From contig NZ_KB907307.1 in the NCBI RefSeq assembly GCF_000381925.1, positions 4,464,001 through 4,528,000 of the forward strand: 64,000 nucleotides of DNA, written 5' to 3'. The position numbers and the translations under genes were made by a program. Shown here piece by piece: positions 22,547 through 29,724 of the stretch; the stretch's first letter is position 1, and each line of letters begins with the position of its first letter. The notes beneath the pieces are model-generated. The model was not told the DNA's origin. It searched no databases and was given only the letters and a program-made list of their open reading frames with translations. The stretch is from Nocardia sp. BMG111209 (lineage in GTDB: Bacteria; Actinomycetota; Actinomycetes; Mycobacteriales; Mycobacteriaceae).

Positions 22547-22921
22547 TCAGTTCACCCAGCGTGGGGTGATCGGGGTTCCGTCCGCCAGTTCGGCACTGAA
22601 CCCGACCGGCACCACCACCGCGAACGCCGCCGGCGTCGTACCCGGATTATCGATGCGCAGCAGCGATCCCGCGGGCACAACGGCCGCATCTCCCCCGATC
22701 AGCGTGGTGGTCTCGTCGCCGACGGTGAGTTCGGCGGCGCCGGACAGCATCAGGAACACCTCCTCCCGCAGGATGCGGTGGCCCTGGCCGGTGGTGCCGG
22801 GCCCGACCTCCAACCGCCACAGGCAGATCTCCGTGCTTCCGGTACTCGGGCGGACATAGGAAGTGAAGGTGGCGTTGTGCATGGTGTGGACCTCGGCGTC
22901 GGCGGCACGGACGACGGGCAT
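22547..22921 (-). CDS. Small cupin-domain protein
   Basis: The protein is 124 residues forming a single beta-barrel cupin. The first conserved motif reads GQGHRILREEVFLMLSGAAELTVGDE, with one His and the two Glu, weaker than the usual H-x-H. The second is GDAAVVPAGSLLRIDNPGTTPA. It lacks any extra domain, so it may bind a small ligand rather than catalyse. It is divergent from a MarR gene across two palindromes and is probably its target. Confidence 0.82.
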   Translation of the reverse strand: MPVVRAADAEVHTMHNATFTSYVRPSTGSTEICLWRLEVGPGTTGQGHRILREEVFLMLSGAAELTVGDETTTLIGGDAAVVPAGSLLRIDNPGTTPAAFAVVVPVGFSAELADGTPITPRWVN

Positions 22922-22934
22922 CGGGACTCCTCAG

Positions 22935-22987
22935 ATAGACAAGTAGCTTGTCTATATAGTCAATCCACTTGACCAACCTGTCAAGTG
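22935..22987. promoter_or_regulatory. Two MarR-type palindromes between cupin and marR
   Basis: The first palindrome has 9-bp arms, ATAGACAAG (22935-22943) and CTTGTCTAT (22947-22955), around TAG. The second has 8-bp arms, CACTTGAC (22966-22973) and GTCAAGTG (22980-22987), around six bases. Both contain CTTG(A/T)C half-sites. A TTGACC at 22969-22974 could serve as the marR -35. The sites fill the divergent gap, as expected for a MarR repressor controlling both genes. Confidence 0.7.
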
Positions 22988-23000
22988 CCACCATATATCC

Positions 23001-23447
23001 ATGCCCGCACCCGCCTCCGACCTCCCGTTGATCCTGCTGGCGGCGGCCGCGGAGGTCACCGACGCCATCCATGCCGGGGTGACGGCGGCCGGGTTCACCG
23101 ACCTGCGGCCCACCCACGGATTCGTCTTCGTGCGGATGGCCCCCGACGGCGCGACCGTCGGCGAGATCGCCGACCACCTCGGCGTCACCAAACAGGCGGC
23201 CAGCCAGCTGGTCGAGGAACTCGTGACCAAGGGCTACGCGACGCGCAACCCGCATCCGCGCGATGCCCGCGCCCGGCTGATCACCCTGACCGACCGCGGC
23301 TGGGCCGTCACGCGCGCGGCCGAGGCCGCCGCGGACGCCTTCGCGGCCCGCTGGGCGGCCGTCCTCGGCGGACCCGCCGTCGCCGAGACCCGCGACCGGC
23401 TGGCCCGGGTGGTCCGGCCGGGCCGGGTCCGGCCGGCCGCCTGGTGA
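23001..23447 (+). CDS. MarR-family transcriptional regulator
   Basis: The protein is 148 residues. The winged helix-turn-helix reads LRPTHGFVFVRMAPDGATVGEIADHLGVTKQAASQLVEELVTKGYATRNPHPRDARARLITLTDRG, the full MarR signature with the DxRxR wing. Helices at both ends should form the dimer. It is divergent from the small cupin gene with two strong palindromes in the gap. The ligand is not predictable. Confidence 0.9.
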   Translation: MPAPASDLPLILLAAAAEVTDAIHAGVTAAGFTDLRPTHGFVFVRMAPDGATVGEIADHLGVTKQAASQLVEELVTKGYATRNPHPRDARARLITLTDRGWAVTRAAEAAADAFAARWAAVLGGPAVAETRDRLARVVRPGRVRPAAW

Positions 23448-23505
23448 GCGGACCACTACGCTCGAGCCCACCGGCCTCGCCGATCCCCCGCACCCGCCGC
23501 CCAGG

Positions 23506-23856
23506 ATGACCTTCGCCATGACCGACCGGGACAACACCGACTGGGCCCACACCGGGCACGCCTCGAAGGAACGGGCCGAGAAGGCGCGCCGGCTGGCCGG
23601 TTACGTCTGGCAGCGCGACATCTCCGGCGTCGAACTGCTCGAACTGCCCGACCCCGCCCGCCGCAAACTCGCCCGCGCCGCCGGGATCAACCCGCCCAGC
23701 ACCGACGAAACCTGGACCCTGGTCGCCGACCTGCTGAACGAGAAGGACGCCTGGGCCGCCCGCAATCCGCAGCATCCCGCCGCCCGGCGCGAGCACTCCG
23801 ACGAGAAGATCCTCTGGGTGAAACCACCGGTCCGCCCGTGGACCGCCGAATCCTGA
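23506..23856 (+). CDS. Conserved hypothetical protein
   Basis: About 116 residues (112 if ATG 23518 is used). It is hydrophilic and without a signal or membrane segment: NTDWAHTGHASKERAEKARRLAGYVW, then LLELPDPARRKLARAAGINPPSTDETWTLVADLLNEKDAWA, and a basic tail LWVKPPVRPW. The W/R/H content and the central LPDPARRKLARAAG suggest a small helical domain. I do not recognise it. Codon third positions are strongly G/C as in neighbouring genes, supporting coding status. It lies between two MarR genes. Confidence 0.65.
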   Translation: MTFAMTDRDNTDWAHTGHASKERAEKARRLAGYVWQRDISGVELLELPDPARRKLARAAGINPPSTDETWTLVADLLNEKDAWAARNPQHPAARREHSDEKILWVKPPVRPWTAES

Positions 23857-23926
23857 CCGGCGGCAGCCATGATCGCGCCACCGGGCGCCGGGCCGACTGC
23901 CGCCGGGGCACCGGCGGCCCGCGGGC

Positions 23927-24397
23927 TCAGTCCAGGTCGGCCAGTTCCTCCGCGGCGGTGGCGACCCGGTCGGACAGGGTGCGCAACAGCGTCGACTCGT
24001 CGGCGGTCAGGTCGTCCACGAACAGCTGCCGGACCAGTTCGACATGGTTGGGGGCGGCCCGCTGCAACGCCTCGCGCCCGCGCTCGGTGAGGCAGACCGA
24101 GATGCCGCGCGCGTCGTCGTCGGCGGGGGCACGCTCGATCAGGCCGCGAGTGTCCATGCGGGCCAGGTGTTTCGACAACCGGCTCTTGTCCCAGCAGATC
24201 TCCGCGGCCAGGTCGCGGGCCCGCATCCGGCCGTCGGGAGCCAGCGCTCGGTCGGACAGCGCGACCATGATCTCGTAGTCCGGCATCGACAGGCCGTCCC
24301 GAGCGAGACCGGCCGCCATCGCGGCCTCCAGCCGCTGCCGCATCCGGATGTACGCCGACCAGGTCGTCTGTTCCGCCGCGGTCAGCCATCGCACCAT
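23927..24397 (-). CDS. MarR-family transcriptional regulator (pirin-associated)
   Basis: The protein is 156 residues: LSMPDYEIMVALSDRALAPDGRMRARDLAAEICWDKSRLSKHLARMDTRGLIERAPADDDARGISVCLTERGREAL. This is the complete MarR winged-helix region with a D-DARG wing. The CWDKSRLSKHLARM recognition helix contains a cysteine that might sense thiol oxidation, but that is speculation. It is divergent from a pirin-family gene 59 bp away, an arrangement common for MarR control of pirin or oxidoreductase genes. Confidence 0.9.
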   Translation of the reverse strand: MVRWLTAAEQTTWSAYIRMRQRLEAAMAAGLARDGLSMPDYEIMVALSDRALAPDGRMRARDLAAEICWDKSRLSKHLARMDTRGLIERAPADDDARGISVCLTERGREALQRAAPNHVELVRQLFVDDLTADESTLLRTLSDRVATAAEELADLD

Positions 24398-24418
24398 GGG
24401 AATGATCCTAATCAGCTT

Positions 24419-24438
24419 TTGGTTGACATGGACACCAA
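24419..24438. promoter_or_regulatory. Weak dyad between marR and pirin genes
   Basis: TTGGT (24419-24423) and ACCAA (24434-24438) are symmetric arms in the 59-bp divergent gap, with GTTGAC/CACCAAC overlapping. This fits a MarR-type operator in size and position, but the arms are short. Confidence 0.35.
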
Positions 24439-24456
24439 CTGTTCGAGGAGGTTCAC

Positions 24457-25434
24457 ATGCCCGCTGTCACCGTCGACGACATCCTGGTGCTGCCGCGGCT
24501 GTCCCGTCCCGCCGAAACCCAGCGGCAGCGGCCGGTGCGTGCCGTGGTCACCGGGCACACCCAGCGCGAGGGGGCCGGATTCCGGGTCACCCGGCCGTTC
24601 CCCGGCCCGGAACTGCGCTCGGCCGATCCGTTCATCCTGCTCGACCAGATGGGCCCGGTCGCCTATCAGCCCTACGAGGCCAAGGGGGCACCCTGGCATC
24701 CGCACCGCGGCTTCGAGACCGTCACCTACATGCTCGACGGGACGATGGTCCATCACGACTCCAACGGCGGCGGTGGCGTCATCGGCGAGGGCGACACCCA
24801 GTGGATGACCGCCGGATCCGGCATCCTGCACGACGAACTGCCGGACGAGCCGCTGGTGATCTCCGGCGGCACCTTCCACGGCATCCAGCTGTGGGTGAAC
24901 CTGCCGCGCGCGCTCAAGATGGCCCCGCCGCGCTACCAGGACCTGCGCGCGAGCGAACTCACCCTGGTCAGCTCGCACGACGGCGGCGCGCTGGTCCGCG
25001 TCATCGCGGGCACCGTCGACGGATTCGAGGGACCGGGGTCGACCTACACGCCGATCGCCTACGCACACGCCTCGATCGGCCCGGGTGCGCGACTGGAAAT
25101 GCTCTGGCCGCAGCACTTCTCGGCGATGGTCTACGTATTGTCCGGCAGCGGCACGGCCGGGGCCGAGGGCCGGCCGATCACCGCCGGGCAACTGGCCGTC
25201 CTCGGCCACGGTGACGCGCTCACGGTGACCGCGGACGCGCGGCAGGACACCCCGACCGGCAACTTCGAGGTGCTGCTGCTCGGCGGCGAGCCGATCCGGG
25301 AACCGGTGGTGCAGTACGGGCCGTTCGTGATGAACACGCGGCAGGAGATCATCGAGGCCGTAGCCGATTTCGAGGCCGGGCGGATGGGTACGATCCCCGC
25401 CGAGCACCTCGCGACCCACCGCCTCGGCGAGTGA
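24457..25434 (+). CDS. Pirin-family protein
   Basis: The protein is 325 residues with two cupin barrels. The metal-binding motif of the N-terminal barrel is HPHRGFETVTYMLDG, with a further His/Glu in SGILHDELPDEP. The upstream FRVTRPFPGPELRSADPFILLDQMGPV is the usual pirin N-terminus. The C-terminal barrel includes VYVLSGSGTAGAEG and PTGNFEVLLLGGEPIREPVVQYGPFVMNT, the conserved pirin C-terminal block. Pirins bind Fe or another metal, and some act as quercetinases or redox cofactors. Controlled by the divergent MarR is the likely arrangement. Confidence 0.9.
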   Translation: MPAVTVDDILVLPRLSRPAETQRQRPVRAVVTGHTQREGAGFRVTRPFPGPELRSADPFILLDQMGPVAYQPYEAKGAPWHPHRGFETVTYMLDGTMVHHDSNGGGGVIGEGDTQWMTAGSGILHDELPDEPLVISGGTFHGIQLWVNLPRALKMAPPRYQDLRASELTLVSSHDGGALVRVIAGTVDGFEGPGSTYTPIAYAHASIGPGARLEMLWPQHFSAMVYVLSGSGTAGAEGRPITAGQLAVLGHGDALTVTADARQDTPTGNFEVLLLGGEPIREPVVQYGPFVMNTRQEIIEAVADFEAGRMGTIPAEHLATHRLGE

Positions 25435-25619
25435 CCCGCCGGTAAGCGCCTTCCGGACGCCGAGTTGACAACGACGCGGCCCATCAGAAGGGTGGACTCG
25501 GCGGCTCGCGGCCGGGCCGCTGTCCAGCAGTCACCGGACCCAGTCAGCTCCGAGGCGGCGGGCGCAACGGGGAGCGCCGGTCGACTCGCCCGTACCTACC
25601 GCACCACATCGAGGAATAC

Positions 25620-25931
25620 ATGAACGTTCGCAGGCTCATCGTGACCGGCGCGGGACTGATCACCCTCGCAGCCCCGCTCGCATTCACCGCCCCGACCGCC
25701 CTGGCGGATGACATCATCACCGGGTCCGCGGGCACCGGCTCGTCCGGCATCGATGATCTCATCGGTTCGACCGGCTCGTCCGGTCTCACCCAGACCGGCT
25801 CGGCGGGTGGCACGTTCAAGAATTGCGACGAGGCCCGCGCGGCCGGGCGGGCGCCGCTGTTCCGCGGCGAGCCCGGGTACTCCCCGCACCTGGACCCCGA
25901 CGGTACCGGAATGGCCTGCCCGACCGCCTGA
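25620..25931 (+). CDS. Secreted excalibur-domain protein
   Basis: The protein is 103 residues. The signal peptide MNVRRLIVTGAGLITLAAPLAFTAPTALA should be cleaved before DDIITG. A Gly/Ser/Thr-rich linker (GSAGTGSSGIDD repeated as GSTGSSGLTQTGSAGG) follows. The last ~37 residues are an excalibur domain: KNCDEARAAGRAPLFRGEPGYSPHLDPDGTGMACP. This has two Cys and the DxDGxGxxC calcium-binding-like loop. It is probably surface-associated. The 185-bp gap upstream shows no gene. A strong hairpin follows. Confidence 0.88.
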   Translation: MNVRRLIVTGAGLITLAAPLAFTAPTALADDIITGSAGTGSSGIDDLIGSTGSSGLTQTGSAGGTFKNCDEARAAGRAPLFRGEPGYSPHLDPDGTGMACPTA

Positions 25932-25956
25932 TTCATCGCACGGCCGCCGGAACGAG

Positions 25957-25988
25957 AACACCCGGTGCGGATTTCCGCACCGGGTGTT
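25957..25988. terminator. Bidirectional hairpin terminator, excalibur / DUF3618 genes
   Basis: AACACCCGGTGCGG (25957-25970) pairs perfectly with CCGCACCGGGTGTT (25975-25988) across an ATTT loop, a 14-bp stem. It lies between two convergent genes and can end transcription from either side. Confidence 0.75.
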
Positions 25989-26010
25989 CCGTCTTTCGCG
26001 ACGGCTGCGG

Positions 26011-26235
26011 TCAGCGCCGGAAGATCCGAACCGCGGTCACCAGCACGACCAGCGCGCCGGCGCCGATCAGGCTGTACTTCACCTGCGGCTGGTTCAGTTT
26101 CGCGAAGATCGCCTTCTTGGTGTTGTCGGCGATCCGCTGCGGGTCGGCGCGCACCGCGAGCTCGTCGAGTGTGTTCGCCAGCCGGTTGCGTGCGGCTTCG
26201 ATCTCCCGCTCGATACTCTCGGTATCCCTCGCCAC
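26011..26235 (-). CDS. DUF3618 small membrane protein
   Basis: The protein is 74 residues from GTG 26235, which has AGGAGA before it. It begins ARDTESIEREIEAARNRLANTLDELAVRADPQ, the amphipathic DUF3618 helix, then NTKKAIFAKLN and one C-terminal membrane segment (YSLIGAGALVVLVTAVRIF). DUF3618 proteins occur with phage-holin-like and stress membrane proteins in actinomycetes, and the function is unknown. A longer in-frame extension to 26298 adds a basic, unconserved N-terminus. Confidence 0.82.
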   Translation of the reverse strand: MARDTESIEREIEAARNRLANTLDELAVRADPQRIADNTKKAIFAKLNQPQVKYSLIGAGALVVLVTAVRIFRR

Positions 26236-26357
26236 GTCGTCTCCTGTTGTACTCGTTTGCTGCCGTCGACACGCGAGTCTAACCGCGCGCATCCGCACCC
26301 CGGGGTGTCGTGGCGGGCCTGCGTGGATGTCACAGCCGTCGGCTACCGTGCTCAGGC

Positions 26358-26831
26358 ATGACCGAGAACCACCGCCTGACTACCGGTGACACCGCCCCCG
26401 CGTTCACCCTGCCCGACGCCGACGGGAAACCGGTGTCGCTGGCCGATTATCGCGGCCGCAAGGTGATCGTGTATTTCTACCCGGCCGCGAGCACCCCCGG
26501 CTGCACCAAGCAGGCCTGCGACTTCCGCGACAGTCTCGCCGAACTCGAGGGCGCGGGTATCGATGTCGTCGGCATCTCGCCCGACAAGCCCGCCAAGCTC
26601 GCCAAATTCCGTGACGCGGAACAACTCACGTTCCCGCTGCTGTCGGATCCGGATCGCGCGGTGCTCACCGCGTGGGGCGCCTTCGGTGAGAAGACCATGT
26701 ACGGCAAGACCGTCACCGGCGTGATCCGCTCCACCTTCCTCGTCGACGAGGAGGGCAAGATCGCCCTGGCCCAGTACAACGTGCGGGCCACCGGACACGT
26801 CGCGAAGCTGCGCCGCGACCTGTCGGTGTAG
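26358..26831 (+). CDS. bcp: Thioredoxin-dependent thiol peroxidase (peroxiredoxin BCP/PrxQ)
   Basis: The protein is 157 residues. After FTLPDADGKPVSLADYRGRKVIVYFYP comes the peroxidatic motif AASTPGCTKQACDFRD: peroxidatic Cys49 and a resolving Cys54 five residues later, the atypical 2-Cys PrxQ arrangement. GVIRSTFLVDEEGKI is the conserved C-terminal core. It reduces hydroperoxides in the cytoplasm with electrons from thioredoxin. ATG 26358 is chosen over an in-frame upstream ATG whose extra residues are unconserved. A hairpin follows the stop. Confidence 0.92.
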   Translation: MTENHRLTTGDTAPAFTLPDADGKPVSLADYRGRKVIVYFYPAASTPGCTKQACDFRDSLAELEGAGIDVVGISPDKPAKLAKFRDAEQLTFPLLSDPDRAVLTAWGAFGEKTMYGKTVTGVIRSTFLVDEEGKIALAQYNVRATGHVAKLRRDLSV

Positions 26832-26846
26832 GAAGCGCGCACGGAA

Positions 26847-26874
26847 AGGCCCGCAGCCGTATGACTGCGGGCCT
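26847..26874. terminator. Hairpin between bcp and the convergent membrane-protein gene
   Basis: AGGCCCGCAG (26847-26856) and CTGCGGGCCT (26865-26874) form a perfect 10-bp stem with an eight-base loop, 15 bases after the bcp stop and 17 before the end of the next minus-strand gene. It probably serves both. Confidence 0.65.
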
Positions 26875-26891
26875 GGTGTTCCGGGCGGGTG

Positions 26892-28256
26892 TCAGGTGCG
26901 CGGCATCGAGGCGATCACCGACTGCATCGTCAACCGCCAGTGGTTGTCCAGCCAGTGGCCGAATTCCGGGTCGTCCACCGTCGGGGGCGGGGCCTCGCCG
27001 GGGAACAGCAGCGCGTGCGACGAGCCGACGGGGGCGTCGGGGACATCGCCGACGTCGGGGGCATCGGCCTCGATCGTGGGGATCGGGACCATCGCGTCCG
27101 CGGTGTTCGCGCCGCCCGGAGCGCTCGTGACGGCGTCCGCGCCGACCGGATCCCGCTGCAGCCGTTTCGGCCATCCGGCGGCCGGGGCGGCGGTGGTGCC
27201 GTGGCCCGCGGTCCAGGTCAGCGCCGAGGTGTCCACGGTGATCGTTCCGGTGTCGCCGGCGCCGATCGCCGGGTCGGTGGCCGCGCCGGGTGCCGGAACC
27301 GCCGTAGGGGCGTTCTGATCGCCGTCCTGGCGCATCTCCGGCGGCTGTTCCGGTTCCGGTGCCTGATGCGGTACGTGATGCGTCTCCGCGGCCACCTGGG
27401 GATCGGCCGAGGACGGTTTCGCGGTCCCGTGCGTCGTCGCGGACATCTCGTAGACGCCGCCGGCGACCAGACCACCGGCCAGCACGCTGGCCGCCGCGAA
27501 CAACATCGTGCTGCCGCGCGACATCCGGCCGCGCTCGCCCGGCTCGGCCGTCGCGACCGGTTCCGGTTCCACCACCAGCGCGGCGCCGATCGCCGCCGCG
27601 CTCGCGGCCATCCGGGACCGGATCACGGGAGCGGAGAATCCGGCGTTCAGCGCCGCCGCGACCTCCGGTTCGGGCGCGGCCGACCCGACCAGCATCACCA
27701 CGTCCGGCCACAGGCCCGCTTCCTCCAGCTGATCGCGGGCCGCGATCACCACCGGCCGCAGCGCCGCCTCGGTCACCACCGGGCAGGCGGCGCCGATCGT
27801 CGCCAGGACCCGGTCGCGATCCGGCGAGGCGACGGTGAACACCTGATAGCCCGGCGACATCTCGCAGATCATCAGATGCTCGAAATCGCCGGCCCAGACC
27901 AGCGCGCGGGCCAGTCCCAGATGCGCGGACTTGGTCGACACCAGGGACGCGTCGCGCCACGGTCCGTCCGCAAGGCCGGTGACGATCGCGCGCCGCTGCG
28001 CGGGATCGCGGTAGGCGACGGCCGTACCGGCGATCCGCGGGCCGGGGCCCACGTCGGCGGCCAGTTCGTCCAGTAGCTCCGAGACCAGCGGGCCGAGCTC
28101 CGCGGGCTCGTCGAAGGTCCGGGTGCGATGCACCACCACCCGGTCGGGCAATTTGCCCGGCCCGTCACCGTCGCGGCCGACCGGGCAGGTCAGGGCCACC
28201 GCGTGGACGGTGCCGCGTTCGGTGGAAACGCCGAATGTCAACACGGATACAGCCAC
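26892..28256 (-). CDS. Single-pass membrane protein, actinobacterial, function unknown
   Basis: About 454 residues. The cytoplasmic N-terminal ~240 residues form a folded domain: VSVLTFGVSTERGTVHAVAL, then LARALVWAGDFEHLMICEM and VVMLVGSAAPEPEVAAALN. The strand-rich start with internal GVS/GTV pattern loosely resembles actin/Hsp70-like folds, but I cannot assign it. A single membrane helix (about residues 250-270) is followed by a long Pro/Ala/Asp-rich extracytoplasmic tail ending in DNHWRLTMQSVIASMPRT. GTG 28256 has GGAAGG eight bases upstream; a TTG at 28274 is the longer alternative. It is divergent from a TetR gene. Confidence 0.7.
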   Translation of the reverse strand: MAVSVLTFGVSTERGTVHAVALTCPVGRDGDGPGKLPDRVVVHRTRTFDEPAELGPLVSELLDELAADVGPGPRIAGTAVAYRDPAQRRAIVTGLADGPWRDASLVSTKSAHLGLARALVWAGDFEHLMICEMSPGYQVFTVASPDRDRVLATIGAACPVVTEAALRPVVIAARDQLEEAGLWPDVVMLVGSAAPEPEVAAALNAGFSAPVIRSRMAASAAAIGAALVVEPEPVATAEPGERGRMSRGSTMLFAAASVLAGGLVAGGVYEMSATTHGTAKPSSADPQVAAETHHVPHQAPEPEQPPEMRQDGDQNAPTAVPAPGAATDPAIGAGDTGTITVDTSALTWTAGHGTTAAPAAGWPKRLQRDPVGADAVTSAPGGANTADAMVPIPTIEADAPDVGDVPDAPVGSSHALLFPGEAPPPTVDDPEFGHWLDNHWRLTMQSVIASMPRT

Positions 28257-28372
28257 AACAAATGCCTTCCGCAAGGTGGATTCCGAGGAAAATTCGCTAG
28301 GGGTTCGTCACCGAGAACGGTCCGGATGGGCTATGAGCGGGCACGAAACGGAATAGCACCGGCACCGGCGCG

Positions 28373-28401
28373 TGTCATCCGTGTGTCGCTACCGCTAGCC
28401 T
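28373..28401 (+). promoter_or_regulatory. Possible leaderless promoter for tetR
   Basis: TGTCAT (28373-28378) and TAGCCT (28396-28401) are 17 bp apart. The first base of the transcript would fall at about 28408, so translation would begin at GTG 28409 rather than 28403, a difference of two codons. The 146-bp divergent gap shows no other clear signal. Confidence 0.35.
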
Positions 28402-28402
28402 G

Positions 28403-29116
28403 GTGAATGTGGTGGAAGTGCACGCGGCGACGAAGCAGAAAAGGCGTCCGGACCCCGCAGTGGAGTTGCAGGACGATCCGCAGGAGTTGATGCCGCGTCG
28501 CCGTCCCACCCAGGAACGCAGCAAGCGCAAGTTCGACGCCCTGCTCCAGGCGTCCCGGGAATTGCTGGTCGAGGTCGGATTCGAGTCGTTCACCTGCGAG
28601 GAAGTCGCCGCCCGTGCCGAAGTGCCGATCGGCACGCTGTATCAGTTCTTCGCCAACAAGTACGTGATCGTCTGCGAACTCAACCGCCAGGATCTGGTGG
28701 CCGTCACCCAGGAGTTGTCGGAATTCCACGGTGAAGTGCCGTCCATGGACTGGCTGCGGCACATGAACAAACTCGTGGATCATCTCGCCGGGCTGTGGCT
28801 GACCGATCCGTCGCGGCGCGAGGTGTGGCTGGCCATGCAGTCCACCCCGTCGACCCGGGCCACGGGCGCACTGCATCTGAACGAGTTCGCCGAAGTGGTG
28901 GCGCAGATGCTGCGCCCGCTGATGCCGCGCACCCCCCGCGGCCGGCGCTCGATGATGGCGCAGGTGCTGGTGCACGTGGTCTATTCGATGCTGAACTTCT
29001 CGGTGCAGGACGGCCAGAGCCACGAGGACGCCGTCGCCGAGCTCAAGCGGCTGATGGTCGCGTATCTGCTGGTCGCGGAGAAGGAATCGCGCATGGGCGG
29101 CCAGCGCCAGGACTGA
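28403..29116 (+). CDS. TetR-family regulator adjacent to acpS-fas
   Basis: The protein is 237 residues. A ~35-residue basic N-terminal extension (VHAATKQKRRPDPAVELQDDPQEL) precedes the TetR domain: RRRPTQERSKRKFDALLQASRELLVEVGFESFTCEEVAARAEVPIGTLYQFFANKYVIV. The C-terminal domain is helical with GRRSMMAQVLVHVVYSMLNF. It converges on acpS. It does not read like mycobacterial FasR, so control of fas by it is only a positional suggestion. Start choice between GTG 28403 and GTG 28409 is open. Confidence 0.88.
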   Translation: MNVVEVHAATKQKRRPDPAVELQDDPQELMPRRRPTQERSKRKFDALLQASRELLVEVGFESFTCEEVAARAEVPIGTLYQFFANKYVIVCELNRQDLVAVTQELSEFHGEVPSMDWLRHMNKLVDHLAGLWLTDPSRREVWLAMQSTPSTRATGALHLNEFAEVVAQMLRPLMPRTPRGRRSMMAQVLVHVVYSMLNFSVQDGQSHEDAVAELKRLMVAYLLVAEKESRMGGQRQD

Positions 29117-29126
29117 GCACGCGAAT

Positions 29127-29150
29127 TCGGTTGCCGCCGCGGGCAACCGA
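29127..29150. terminator. Hairpin between tetR and acpS
   Basis: TCGGTTGCC (29127-29135) and GGCAACCGA (29142-29150) form a 9-bp stem; the flanks CGCGA and TCGCG extend the symmetry outward. It lies between convergent gene ends and probably terminates both. Confidence 0.6.
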
Positions 29151-29163
29151 ATCGCGCCGGCCG

Positions 29164-29586
29164 TCAGCCCTCGATGAGGTCGGCGAGTTCGCCCGGATCC
29201 TCCAGCACCACCATCGCGGCGGCGGTGTCCCCATCGTGGGTGAGCGACAGGTGAACTCGGACGCGCGGCAGGAATTCCGCGGCGAGACCGTGCAATTTGA
29301 TACTGGGCCGGCCCCAGGCGTCGTTGACGACCTCGATCAGCGGATACGGATTGTCGCCGATCTGCGGGCTGCGGGCGAAACGCGAAGAGGCCCAGGCCTT
29401 CAGCACCGCCTCCTTGGCGGCCCAGCGAGCGGCGTAGCTGCGGGCGCGGTCGGTGGCCCGGCCCTCGCAGTAGCGACGCTCACCGGCGGTGAAACTCTCC
29501 CGCAGCATGGTGGTTCCGGTGCGTTCGATCTGTTCGGTGAACTCGGAGATGGTCACCAGGTCCAGGCCGATACCGAGAATGGTCAC
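29164..29586 (-). CDS. acpS: Holo-[acyl-carrier-protein] synthase
   Basis: The protein is 140 residues. The AcpS signatures are ILGIGLDLVTISEF with the metal-binding Asp9 and RWAAKEAVLKAW with the catalytic Glu. VHLSLTHDGDTAAAMVVLE near the end is also typical. It transfers phosphopantetheine from CoA to the ACP domain of the type I fatty acid synthase encoded directly upstream, as in mycobacterial fas-acpS. The GTG start at 29586 gives VTILGIG; upstream in-frame residues are not conserved. A 138-bp gap with a strong hairpin separates it from fas, so its expression may be partly uncoupled. Confidence 0.95.
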   Translation of the reverse strand: MTILGIGLDLVTISEFTEQIERTGTTMLRESFTAGERRYCEGRATDRARSYAARWAAKEAVLKAWASSRFARSPQIGDNPYPLIEVVNDAWGRPSIKLHGLAAEFLPRVRVHLSLTHDGDTAAAMVVLEDPGELADLIEG

Positions 29587-29659
29587 AGCGGTGGATGCTC
29601 CTCGTCGTTCGGGCGGCGAACTTGATTCGCGCACTTGGGCATACCAGGCAGCAACATAC

Positions 29660-29693
29660 CAGCGCGACCGGTGCGGGGGCACCGGTCGCGCTG
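29660..29693 (-). terminator. 15-bp perfect hairpin between fas and acpS
   Basis: CAGCGCGACCGGTGC (29660-29674) pairs without mismatch with GCACCGGTCGCGCTG (29679-29693) around a GGGG loop (CCCC in the transcript). It lies 31 bases after the fas stop and 73 before the acpS start on the minus strand. It could be a terminator, a partial attenuator or an mRNA 3' stabiliser. No T-tract follows. Confidence 0.7.
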
Positions 29694-29724
29694 TCGCGAC
29701 GATTTCGCTTGTCGCAGTACGGAG

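Noticed and set aside
24423..24428. TTGACA before the pirin gene as a -35 element
   Set aside because: No -10 hexamer lies 16-19 bp downstream; it may be part of the MarR dyad instead.
28403..29116. The TetR beside acpS as the FasR ortholog
   Set aside because: Its sequence and length do not resemble mycobacterial FasR as I recall it; only proximity supports the idea.
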